Assembly (NCBI GenBank): GCA_020310875.1
Contig: CM035407.1
Coordinates: 225,299,586 to 225,363,585 of the forward strand
Length of the DNA: 64,000 nucleotides
Direction of reading: 5' to 3'
Origin: Ceratopteris richardii
Taxonomy: Eukaryota > Streptophyta > Polypodiopsida > Polypodiales > Pteridaceae
Part shown: one piece after another, positions 11,331 to 22,376 of the stretch
Layout: every line of letters starts with the position of its first letter
Position numbering within the stretch: position 1 is the first letter of the stretch
Notes under the pieces: model-generated
What the model saw: only the letters and a program-made list of their open reading frames with translations
Database searches by the model: none
Told to the model about the DNA's origin: nothing
Translations under genes and position numbers: made by a program

Positions 11331-14300
11331 GCCCGATTTTTGGCACATGTCCATGTGATATTTTGGAGCCTTTGTGTTGACATCTAGGCCCAGCCGCCGT
11401 AACTTATTTCTTCTGATGCGCTCTCTAGCCTCTGCTTGTGCTTCTTCTCTAACCCTTAACTCCTCTTCTTTTCGCTTCTTAGCAGTGTTGAGTCTTGTGA
11501 GCATTTCCTCTGCAAGAGGTTCTTGATATAACTTGACTCGGCATCCACTAATATAGTTGGGTAGGACATCACCTTCTAAAGTGGCCAATTGAACTGCACC
11601 GCTAGTGGAGAGTCTATTAATGATCATGGGTCCATATCCTCGTTTCTCCAATTTGCGGGCATGTTGCTTTAGCGGATAAACCAGCACTAGATCTCCTTCC
11701 TTCAAGCCTTTATTCTTTACATGGGCATCAAAGTATGCCTTTTGCCTTTTCTTTGCAGCATAAATGCCTGCTGCTGCCCGTAGCCTCGTCTCACCTAAGC
11801 GTTCTAGATCAAAGATCCTGGAAGACAACTCATGTCCATTCCACTCATGCTCTTGTGCTACTTTCAAGGCAGGGATTAGGAAGTCTAATGGTAGCACAAC
11901 ATTCTATCCAAAAACCATCTGAAATGGGGTAGCATTGAGTACCGTTTTGTAGGCAACTCGGTATGCCCAAACAGCATGATGAAGTTGTTTGTCCCAATCA
12001 GAGCGTTTATTATTTACAAGTTTCGTCAATACATTACATAGGATCTTATTCGTGCTCTCGGCTTGTCCATTGGCTTGTGGGTGATAAGGGGCAGACTTCT
12101 TGTGTATCACCATGAATTCTTGAAGGAGATGTTCAATGACCTCATTCAAGAAGTGCGTACCTCTATCACTAATCAACTCTATTGGTAACCCATATCTAGT
12201 GAACACGTTTTCGAATAAGAACTTAGCCGTCGTTTGAGCATCATTCTTTGTCGTGGCTTTTACTTCCACCCACTTTGTAAGGTAATCTGTGGCTACAATG
12301 ATGTATTCTGCATGGGAGTTTCTAGCTGGGGGGTTAATAGGACCAACAAAGTCTATGCCCCACTTCGAGAATGCGCGTCCTCCCATCATGGGCCTCAAGG
12401 GCATCTCATCTTTTCTTATCGGATATTGGGCACGTTGGCATGTGTCACATTTCTTCACATAAGTATGTGCATCCATATGAAGAGTGGGCCACCAAAGTCC
12501 TGAGAATAGAATGGTCTTAATTACTCTGTCAGGCCCAAAGTGTCCACCTGCAGCACCGATGTGTGCAGTTTCTAAGACTTTCAAATAGTCTGATTCATGA
12601 ACGCACAGTCTTAGGTAACCATCCTTGCCTCTTCGAGATAGGTTGTCTCCTACTAAGGCATAGTCTTGAGCCTCTTGCTCCATGCTCCGTTTTCTTGCAA
12701 GACTAGCCTGATTGGGTAATGTTCCCGATCTCATGAACTCAACCAATGGAGCACTCCAATCTGGGATTAATGACACATGATAAAGAGTGGCATGCTCCAC
12801 TGGGGGTCTCTTCTGGCACACTGGACAATTTTGGATCCACTCCTGTATTTCTTTGTCCATGCTAGGCCAATACACTCCTAAACGTTTTAGATTCTGCAAT
12901 GTTCGTTGTTTAGAGTAGTGATTTCCTAGCAGTCCCTCATGGGCTTGTTGCATCCAACTAGTATGTTCGTCGTCCTCAACACAACAAGCTAATACGCCCT
13001 CTGGATCTTGTTTGTACATACTTCCGGCCAATATTTGATACTTTTGTGATTTTACAATTTCTTCTTTGCTTGTTTTCACATTTTTATTTGCAGGCCCAAA
13101 GGTTAGGACTGGTACCAACTTATTTGCCCATTTAGGAACAACTTCCAAATTGAACAGATAAGCATCGGGCAATTCATCAGACACTCCTTGCGGTGGCTCT
13201 CCTGAAGTGATGCGAGAAAGATGGTCTGCCCTAAGATGGGTTCTACCTTTCCTGACAACAACTTCAAAGTCGTATTCCATTAGTAAGAGGAACCATCTTA
13301 CTAAGCGGCCTGTATTGCAAGGTTTATTGACCAAATATAGTAAAGCTTGATGATCAGTGAAAAACTTGAACTTATTGGCCAATAGATAGTGTCTAAACTT
13401 CTTCACAGCATATACCATACCTAAACCTTCTCTCTCCGTTGTGGTATAATTTCGTTCAGCTGCATTTAATTGCCTACTAGCATATGCTATCGGCAAATCT
13501 AGGTTTCCTTCACCTGTGGGTTGTGCTAGCACACATCCTATTGCATGATTGGAGGCATCTACATGGACATGAAAGGGTTTGCTCCAATCCGGAGTAGTCA
13601 ATATTGGTGTTGTGCACAAACGTCTTTTCAGCTCGTTGAAGGAATTCTCGCATTCCTCGTTCCACTCAAAATTTGTTAACAACCCATAAAGAGGTTTAGC
13701 TATGATGGCATACATGTGGATAAACCTACGGTAATATCCACAATGACCCATAAAGGCTTGTACCTCTTTAACATTCCTTGGTCTTGGCAACTCTGCTATC
13801 ACTCTTACCTTGTCTTCATCTGTTGAAATTCCATTCTTAGAAACAATGTGACCTAAGATCTTACCTTGTCGCACCATGAACACACACTTCTCTGGGTTCA
13901 GACACACTCGATAATCTCTACACTTGTTGAAGATTTGTCGGAGCTCAGGGATGTGGTATCTTCTTTGTTGGGAATGAGCACATAAGTCATCCACATATAC
14001 TTCTAAGCTCTTCCGCAAGAACTCTTTGAAGACATGACACATGAGCCTTTGGAATGTTGCAGGTGCATTGGTGAGCCCAAATGGCATCACACGAAATGCA
14101 AAAATTCCCCATTCTGTGGCAAAGGCCATTTTGTGCTGATCTTCGGGGGCAATGGCTACTTGGTTGTAACCTGAAAATCCATCAAGGAAGCTATAAACTT
14201 CCTTGCCTGCAACACGCTCCAACAGATGTTCGGTGATTGGAAGTGGATAACTATCTCTGATTGTAGCAGCATTAACTTTTTTAAGGTTAATGCACACTCG

Positions 14301-16999
14301 CAATTTCCCATTCTTCTTGGGCACCACCACAATGGGGGACACCCATTCAGTGTGCTCAATCTCATAGATGAATCCAGCTTCAATCAGCCTATCAATTTCC
14401 TCCTTTATTTTGGCTGCATAATTGTCATTATATGTGTAGGGCTTTTGTTTGGTGGGCTTGGCATCAGCGGTCATCGGAATCGTATGAGAGAAAATCTTTG
14501 GATCTACTCCTTTCAAGTCTCTATAGTGCCATGCGAACACATCCCTATATTCCCTTAATAGAGCTACAAGCTCTGCTTCTTCTTTTGCACTTAGGTCATC
14601 TCCTATGTACGTACATCGTTCTTTGTTCCCTTCAATGGTCACTACAATTTTTTTGGTCTTTTCTTTATTGTCATATGCTTCTCCTATAATGGCCTCTCTC
14701 TTAGGCATCCGTACCAAAATTTTCTGGTCTTCCACTTCATATTTCTTGAAATTTTCTGGTACTTCAAACAATGATTTTTCCTCTTCTTGTTTCACTGCTT
14801 TTCTTTTCTTTTTCTTTTGACCTCCTTCACTTCCTTCCTTTGAATTTATCGTTTTAATACTCGTAAGGGGTTCTTCTTCTTTTTGGGTTAACACTCCTAT
14901 GTCTGCTAAATAGTGTTCCTCTGAGTCAAAGTAAGTATCCATCACAATGGATTCTAGATCATCGTCATTCTCTTCTTCTTCTATGAACTCACTAGGATCA
15001 CACTCTTCCAACAGGGGCTGACACATGAACACTGAAATATCATAACCCTCCTCATCACAGTGAGGTGTCCATTGTTCTTCATTGACTGCTATGTCCATGG
15101 TAGCTAAGATTTCTGCCCAACCATGAGGCTCAAATTCCTCATCTGGAAATATCATCGGTGTATAGGCTGGGTCTTTTATTGGTCTATCTCCTGGGGAAGT
15201 TCCTTCTTCTCTCGCTTTTAGGCGCTTTTCCTCTTCCTCTGCGACCTTGCACATCCACAAGTGAGTATCTTCATGCACCCAGGATGGATCAGGTGAACTT
15301 CCAGAATGCACGGAGATAGAATCTTCTTTCGCTTTGTGGATAGGATTCCACTGTAGGGGTGGTACATCTCTGAAGGTGTAATCCTTCAAATTGACCTTGG
15401 TGGTGACCCCTAAGTGCTGTAAGTACAAGGAGTTGGTTCCCCAATCCTGTACTATTTGCAATTGTCGTAGGAAGGGTCTTCCTAGGATCATCTCGTAGAC
15501 ATTATTTTTTTCAAAGTCACATATAGCAAATGTATGTTCAAACTCTACACCACAAGTGGTTAGAGTTATCCCCTCAAGCAATCCTAGAGGTCTTTCAAAA
15601 TGACCATCTGCCATTTGAAGCTTCATTCTAGTTGGTCTTAATGTGGGTTTGCCCCATCGCTTCCACAAGGAGGTGGTCGCAATAGCAACACCGGCACCTG
15701 AATCTACGATTGCTTTGGTTGTGTAACCTTGATAGGTGATTGGAAGATAAGTGTTACCTTCTTCACCTTCGCTCATATCTCCTATCTTGTCAAGAGGTAT
15801 CTCTGGAACTTTTTGCTTAGAGCCTGCTTTTGGCATATTGGATTCAAGTTCTGGAACCTGATCCTTCACATGATTCCAGAGCTCAGGTTTTGCTTTGAGC
15901 AGCTCTTCCACAGTGAGATGACATTGAACCTTAGTTTTCTTCACAACATCAGTGTTTCTTGGAATCACTGAGTCTTCATTTCTTACCAATATTGTGGGAG
16001 CTCTGATCTGGATAGATTCAGATTCCCATGGGCCTGTGAAATGAGGCAACTCTTGTAAAGAATTAGATTCAAAATCTAATCTTTCATCTTCTTGTTGCTC
16101 TGCTTGATCTCCATAGATAGACGGAATGTCTTGGGGAAATTGATCATGAAGATCATCAATCTCAGGAATAGGAGGGGAATTACCCTTCTCCTTGGCCCAT
16201 TTCTCTTCCTGTATTTCCCGCAAGAACTCTTGAGAGTACTGTTGAATTGAAGGAGGCATTCCAGCATCCGTGGAATTAGGAACATAAGCTCCCATTGGTG
16301 GTGAGCTTCCTCTTTCAATAACTGGTTGAGCCTGTGGAGGTAAAGAAATTTGTGGTTTATTTACCAACTGCTCTAATCTTTCTAATAAACCTTGGAAATG
16401 CAAATCCGGTTTGACAGAGTTTGTCTGATTGAACTTTTGACTAGTCTCAAGTATAGCTTGAGCTTGTTCTACCATTTTCATGCACATTTTCATCCGTTCA
16501 ATCTCTAAATCTGCTCTAGGGTAACTCTTGTCCAAGTTTGCAGTTGTTGGCCCTTCTTGAAGACGAGCCTGGTAGGCTTTGAACATCATGTCCAAGCCTT
16601 CTGGGGTTGGATCTGCAAGAACAGACCCTGTTTGTGGATTATTTACAATGGGTGGTGGGGTGGAATGAGGTGGAGTGGATGGAGCTTCGGTATGTGAGGG
16701 GCTTTGAGATGCAATGTCTTCTATTTTTGTTTTGGTATCCCTCAGGCTTTCTTCTAGCTCGAATAACTTTTTGTTCCACTTGCGATTAGCCTTCTCTCTG
16801 GTATCCTTCCATGTTCTTGGTTTCCTCTTACTAGGTTCTCCTGCCTCACTTGACTCCGATTGCTCAGATGGTTTTGCTTGTTGTGCAGTCTGTGCCCTAC
16901 TAACTACCTGTACAGGAGCCACCTTATTACTACTTGGACTTGAATCTGCCACTAAGCCTACCACATTGATGGGTGTAACCTTGGGTGCACTAGAGGGGT
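11331..16999 (-). other. pol region of the gypsy element: protease, reverse transcriptase, RNase H, integrase
   Basis: Domains in order on the minus strand. A retropepsin with 'AIVDSGAG' (near 15,700) and 'YEMILGRPFLRQ' (near 15,480). An acidic spacer. A reverse transcriptase with 'PFGLTNAPATFQ' (about 14,060) and 'VYVDDLCAHS' (about 13,980). An RNase H with 'HVDASNHAIGCVLAQ' (about 13,540). An integrase with an HHCC-type zinc region (about 12,440-12,560) and a core with 'WGIDFVGPI' and 'ISDRGTHFLNE' (about 12,120-12,370). An integrase C-terminal segment with 'YGPMIINRL' (about 11,600-11,650). The set and order are those of Ty3/gypsy. The coding potential is well preserved, consistent with the young LTRs. 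Confidence 0.9.
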
Positions 17000-19403
17000 T
17001 TCTCGGACACTCTCTAGGAAGATGTTCCTTGCCACACTCAGGACAGAAGCCTTGTATTGTGATGTTTTGTCCTAGTCCCAGAGCAGGTTGGTGGGGACAT
17101 TCACGAATGAAATGATCGCCCTGACACCTAAAGCATGGTCCTCTAGGGGCTTGTGGTCTTGCTTGTCTCACTGGGGGCCTAGTATTTGGATTTGTATACA
17201 TGACATTGGAGTATTCTGGCTCCCAATTTTGTCCCATAGGTGGTGCCTCATATTGACACTGAGAAGTCTCACTTTGCTCAGGTGACTCTATATAATAAGC
17301 ATGTGGACTATCTTCATGGAAGTAGTTTGAACCATGAGCATGAGAATCATTTTCTGAGACCAATGGGGTTAGTGGCACCAATGCTCTATTAGGGTTCTCC
17401 TCTGCCATCGTATATTTAACTGGGATCACATTGGCAAGAGTTGGCGGTTGGTTTCCTAGGACTGGTTGTGGCCTATATGGTGCCTGATATTGCTGCTGGT
17501 ATTGAGGTTGATATTGTTGTGGCCTATAATATGGCTGTTGGTACTGGTTCTGATACCTACCCTGTTGGTAAGGTTGCTGATAATTTTGTTTAACAGCCTG
17601 CCTGTTATAGGGACAATCTTGGGTCATATGATTTGTATATTTCCTCTAAATGGTGCAATATAGAGCATTAGGGTTTCCTTGGGGTTGAGTCATCATTGGG
17701 CAGACATTAGCCATGTGATCTCCTCCACACGTATAACATCGCTTCACTGAGGTGACCCTTGGCATTTGTCTATTTTGGACTCCTAGCTTTTTGGCCACTT
17801 GCTCAGCTATCTCATCTACCTCAGTGGAGGTTTTAGAGGTATGACTTGTAGAACTATCAGAGTCCTTATAGAGTTTGGATAGTCCTAACTCCTCACCCAA
17901 GTTGTCTTCTATGTCAATGCACATCCGTATACACTCTTCTATGGATCTAGGCTCTTTCAAGTATACATATGACCTTAATTTTGTGCTCAACAGGCCATCT
18001 AAAAACAGTGCCACCTGTTTAGCTGATGTGGGTAATTCTGGTACAGGGCATCTTTCCAAGTACTGTCTAAATCTTCTTCCTGCGAGTCGCACTGTTTCTT
18101 GGGGTGTCTGCTTGAAGCTGTGGATCAAGGATGATGTGTTATGCCTGATACCACTCTTGGAAAATTCCACAATGAATTCTTCTAGCAGCTGACCTATCTC
18201 TCTATAGTTGCGACTGTTTAGAGGTTGAAACCAAGCTAAGGCAGTACCCTTAAGAGTCAAACCAAATGCCTCTAACTGGGTGAATAAGTCCTCAACCTGT
18301 TCAGCTCTTAGCACTTGTTTGAACTCCGCCACATGATCATAAGGATCTCCAAATCCATCAAAGTAGTTCTTCATTGTCTTAACCACTTGAGAGGGTCTAA
18401 GGGTTCTTGAGTGCTCTCGTGGTCTAGGCAATGGGAAATCATGATCGTCTCTTTGATGCCTATACACTCTATGTCTCTCCCTTTCAAGTCTTTCCGTTCC
18501 ATATCCTGATCTGTCTCTGCCTATAGTGTCTACAAAGCTTACCTCCGGTCTCTCTCTAGTTCTTTCTCTCTGGGTTTCATGAGCCTTGGATGATCCGGCT
18601 CCTTGGAGGCACTGGGAAACATTAGATCTTGGTGGAGGGAAAATTGCTTCACCTTGCCAAGTGTAAGCATGTCTGTCATGATCTGATACCAAGAATAATT
18701 TCTGAGATGTGTGATCTAGGTAGACAGCTTTCCCTGGTGTCTCTGGGTCCTTGAATTCGTAGATGGTGACTACTGGGCTGGGTTGATCTGGCCTAAATCT
18801 CCAAAAGGCTTCCTCCGTTTCTCTATTCACGAATAGTTCTATGCTTTTATTATCTTGAGGAATCCATTCTGGAGTGAGCACTCTGGTTAAGACTGACTTA
18901 CCTCTAGGGGTCTTGGGTTCTCTTCCTAGGTCTCCTTGCTCTAGGTCTCCTATCTCATTCTCAGGGATGATATTTCCAAACTCATCTGTCCTATCTGGTA
19001 AGTTGGTAACCACATACATGGTTCCTTCCTTATCAATGTAAGGACCCTCCTCGAACTTGACTACTGGGTGTTCAAGTCCAAAGGGTTGGTCAGGATTTTT
19101 GAGTTGAACCACTGATCGTCTTAGACCATCCTCATAGATGCGAGCACCTAATTGGTTGGTCCTGATATACTCCAATTGGGTCTTATAGGGACCTTCTGGT
19201 GTCTGTAAACAGGCAGTGCCTGAGCTACGTGTGGGTCTTTCCATGCTAAAAGACATTTCCGAGTCACTGGTTTCTGAACTTCGTGTGTAAGAATAACCAC
19301 TAAGCTGTTGAGCCCAAGACTTGGATGTATGGTTGACACTAGCCTCAGATGACCTAACGCTTTGTCTATCCTTGCCTAAGTGTCTGCCAGATCTCAGGTT
19401 CAT
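17000..19403 (-). other. gag region of the gypsy element
   Basis: Starts with 'MNLRSGRHLGKDRQ' at 19,403. An N-terminal region of about 300 residues is specific to this family. It is followed by a capsid-like segment with 'VAEFKQVLRAEQVEDLFTQL' and 'GTALAWFQPL' (about 18,210-18,340). Next comes a Cys/His knuckle 'CYTCGGDHMANVC' (about 17,705-17,745), then further knuckles 'CFRCQGDHFIREC' and 'CPECGKEHLPREC' near 17,010-17,140 after a Q/Y/P-rich linker. At least three knuckles is more than most gypsy gags carry. Gag forms the virus-like particle in this family. Confidence 0.85.
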
Positions 19404-19645
19404 AAGCCTTGGCTTCTAGTCCCAAAGTTCTCTTATATTGCTCAAAATCCTTTGGAACACCTTGGTTTTCCAATTTTCCTGAGGGTCAACTTCAAAATAC
19501 CCTATCTAATAATTTTGGTTGTATTCCCCACGAGCTTTCCAACAAAACCAAAATCACAGCAAACAGATTTCGTATGAGAAAGTTATGCCAGTTCAGGGTT
19601 TTGGGGGTTAAAACAGGGAAACAGGATCTCTCTGGGAACTCAGAA

Positions 19646-20400
19646 CAGGCGATACGATACCAGATTTTCCACGATACGATACCTTTGTCTTACACGATAC
19701 CCCTTCAGACGATACCACCTAGACGATACGATACCACTAGGATAACTGCGATCGCGATACCAGCCTCACGATACGATACTGCTCTCTTAGGCGATACGAT
19801 ACTGAAAGTGGTCACGATACGATACCTCAAGGTGCACGATACGATACCAGAATCTCAGGCGATACGATACCACTTGGTCAACGATACGATACTGTGACCG
19901 TCACAATACGATACCACTGAGGCAACTACGATCGCGATACCAACACTTGACGATACGATACCAGAATGGTATCACGATACCTCAAGTGGGCATGCACGAT
20001 ACGATACCACTTAACCTCGCGATACGATACCAAAATTTAGACGATCGCGATACCAACTTGGCCGGCGATACGATACTGCACGATCGACGATACTTTACCA
20101 AGACTGGCACGATACGATACCACTGGGGCGACCGTGATCGCGATACCAGCACTTAACGATACGATACCTCAACAAGTGTCGCGATACACGGGAGTTCTGG
20201 TATCGCGATACCACAACTCAACCGGACACGATACTTGGAGATTTTGACACCCAAATTCAAAAATTTTTGCAGATTTGTGTACCTTGTGTCCTCCTTGTCA
20301 CTTCTATCAGCCTGTAGATGCAAAGTCACTCTCCAAAGTCACGATATAACGCTCGCGATACCAGGCGCTGTTCCTCTCACGTCGCGATACCACCTCTCAG
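19646..20400 (-). repeat. GATACGATACC motif array in the gypsy leader
   Basis: Between the primer site and gag, a core of GATACGATAC[CT] or the variant GATCGCGATACC recurs about 25 times in roughly 580 bases (19,650-20,230). The cores are separated by variable 8-14 base spacers, and a few outliers lie near 20,340-20,390. On the element's own strand the core reads GGTATCGTATCG. The cores are conserved while the spacers differ, unlike a simple minisatellite. No coding frame is supported here. Confidence 0.85.
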
Positions 20401-20677
20401 ATTCTGGTGTTTTTGAGAGTTTTTCAATGTTTTTCTTCAGCGTTTTCGGTTCTCAGCTCCTCCTAAGCTTGTTCCTCACGGCCGCGAGTAAAAAACGAGT
20501 GAATGTAGTGGCGAAAATGGAAAAAATCAGAGTATACGAAGAGGGAAGAAGATGATGATGAAGGTGAAGATGAAGAAGAAGAAAAAACTCAGAAACTGAA
20601 CTGAAAATGGTAATTTTTTACCTTCCAATGTCGCTACTCTACGTCTTACCATCACACGCTCGTCCTCCAAGCTCTCT

Positions 20678-20694
20678 CCCCGGCAACGGCGCCA
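20678..20694 (-). other. Primer-binding site of the gypsy element (Asp-tRNA type)
   Basis: The minus strand reads TGGCGCCGTTGCCGGGG a few bases inside the 5' LTR. This matches the primer site, complementary to the 3' end of plant Asp tRNA, that is commonly reported for Athila-type elements. Confidence 0.8.
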
Positions 20695-20701
20695 AATTTG
20701 G

Positions 20702-21328
20702 TGTCACTCTAGCACAATGGTGAGTACCAACGTGAGGAGATACACCTCATAAATGTCAATCCGTGGAGACGTGAGGACCGGTATGAAGACCGCGAGCAAG
20801 TGATGGCACAAGTGCGTGAGTGAAAGCACACAAGCATGCACACACATACACACACACGCGCACAAGGTAAGAGCAAAGAGTGGAACAATGGAAGATCTTC
20901 GATTATACAAGAGCTCTCTTACAAAGCTGAAATCTACAACAAGCTAACCTCAAAAATGAGCTCTCCAGCCCTTTTTATAGTTTTTAAGTGGTTTTGGCCC
21001 TGTCCAGACCTAGTGTCCGGCCTAGTTAAAAAATAGGTTCCAGGGCTTATTTGGGGGCTCAAACGGAGTCTAAAAATTATGAAAATTGGTAGGATGGTAG
21101 ATCTAATACTCCTAAAGCTCGAGGACTCCTCGGCTTGAACAAAATGGAGTTACAAAAATGGAAAATGGTATTTACAATGGTTTTTAGTGATAAAAATCAC
21201 TATTTTTGTAGGGATTTCTTCTGAAAATTTGACAGGTGCTTCTTGGAGCTCCCTACTTGCTCCTTCTTCTTGTGTGTCCACTTCCTTGATGCGCTTCCAT
21301 GCTTTGTCCTTGACCTTGAGCTTCAACA
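20702..21328 (-). repeat. 5' LTR of the gypsy element
   Basis: 627 bases, nearly identical to 8,418-9,044. It provides the element's promoter end on the minus strand and is followed outward by the second copy of GAAGG. Confidence 0.93.
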
Positions 21329-21333
21329 GAAGG
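21329..21333. repeat. Target-site duplication GAAGG (right)
   Basis: Identical to 8,413-8,417. Together they show that the Penelope-like sequence on either side was continuous before the gypsy element inserted. Confidence 0.93.
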
Positions 21334-21960
21334 CTATATTTTCCTTCTAAATTCAAGCCTTTTGGGAAGAAGCTATGCAAAGTTCACATCCAAAATAATT
21401 CCCTAGGCAAAGTTGCTTTGTAAAACTCTTTAGAGTTTCTAAAATTACCTTCTATGTGTTCAATAGGAAAACAACAAAAGGATTCAAAACCATATTTTGC
21501 TATGGATGCATAAAGAGGTTTTACTTTTTCAATTAAAGTTCTTTTGGAATGAATTTTCCTAGCTTCTCTAACATGCTCTTGAAAACGAATAAATTAAGTC
21601 TGAAAGTTTGACCAACATGTAAAAATGAACTATCATAAATATTACAGATTACATAAATGACTTGTGAACAATAAATTGAACTTAATGGATTATCTTCATG
21701 CAAGTGTTTTTTTCATAAACTCCTTAAACGAAGAAGATCTTTTATTGAATTATAATGAGTATTAATTAAAACTGTTTTGAAAGAAGTCCAATGAATATGA
21801 CCATTATCTAAGCAATGCAAAGAATTCAAATTAGATCTAGCTAAGAATTTGAACCTTTCTCTTCCACTACTATAAACACGATAAGGAACAAGATTTGAAG
21901 AAGAGGATGGATCAAAATTAGAGGAATGAGAAATGTATAGAACTTGTCAAAGTGTATAGT
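21329..21960 (-). mobile_element. Penelope-like element, upstream half: GIY-YIG endonuclease
   Basis: The minus strand carries a GIY-YIG nuclease fold in broken frames. 'VIYVICNIYDSSFLHVGQTF' (about 21,600-21,660) corresponds to the GIY...YVGQT core. 'RFQEHVREARKIHSKRT' (about 21,535-21,590) is the Arg-containing helix. 'PLYASIAKYGFESF' (about 21,475-21,515) and 'EHIEGNFRNSKEFY' follow. 'RELFWM' then 'LHSFFPKGLNLE' (about 21,345-21,395) is the usual end of the domain, carrying the catalytic Glu. Upstream (21,700-21,930) is a serine-rich N-terminal part. Because the RT half lies downstream at 6,900-8,417, the nuclease precedes the RT. This is the reverse of canonical Penelope and the order of the permuted (Chlamys/Naiad) group. 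Confidence 0.8.
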
Positions 21961-22376
21961 AAGCTCAATGCTTATTGACACTAACTGATATTCCAATGTT
22001 AAATTACAATGTGTCTGTATATGTCTCCAAAACTAAATGTGTGCTAATATAAAACTAAATTTGCTAAATTTAGATACAAAATCTGAATGTGTTCCAAATG
22101 TACTGAATGTAGTTACAAAATCTGAATCTAGACAGAATTTTAAGAACTAGATACGAAAGTTTGTTCATAAAGTGCCTAAGAGGTATGAAGAGTGTGTGTA
22201 TGCGAGTTTAGAGTGCATAGAAATAGTTCACAATTATTTGTACAGAAAACTCTAACTGAATAACAAGGGAAACTCCTCCTTATTTTGATGTAGAAGGTTT
22301 GAAGCCTAAGAACAGCAACACCAAAAGAAGAGGATAGAAAATAGAACTTTCTACTCACAAAATTCACCAAGAGCTG
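21961..22376. other. AT-rich spacer, no recognised feature
   Basis: I see nothing codable. The sequence holds short direct repeats around 'ctgaatgt' and 'aaatctgaat' (22,050-22,130) and leads into the LTR of the copia relic. Its right part may already belong to that LTR. Confidence 0.3.

Larger units (their letters stand above)
8418..21328 (-). mobile_element. Near-complete Ty3/gypsy LTR retrotransposon, 12.9 kb
   Basis: The element is flanked by 627-base LTRs (8,418-9,044 and 20,702-21,328) with TG...CA ends and a perfect 5-base target duplication. On the minus strand the order is LTR, Asp-type primer site, long leader with a motif array, gag, protease, reverse transcriptase, RNase H, integrase, an extra 3' coding module, polypurine tract, LTR. 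I count about five differences between the LTRs (about 0.8%). That indicates a recent insertion, roughly within the last few million years depending on the rate. It looks nearly whole, with about two breaks in the long frame. No chromodomain was seen, and the Asp-type primer site recalls the Athila/Tat branch. It is inserted into a Penelope-like element. Relatives lie at 27,054-32,652 and at 36,429-43,979. Confidence 0.93.

Noticed and set aside
14226-14820. Plus-strand frames antisense to the gypsy pol region
   Set aside because: They overlap the strongly conserved reverse transcriptase on the minus strand and show no conserved domain of their own.
19646-20230. CRISPR-like array of short repeats with variable spacers
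   Set aside because: The cores are degenerate, the spacers are only 8-14 bases, and the array lies within the leader of a eukaryotic LTR retrotransposon. No cas genes are present.
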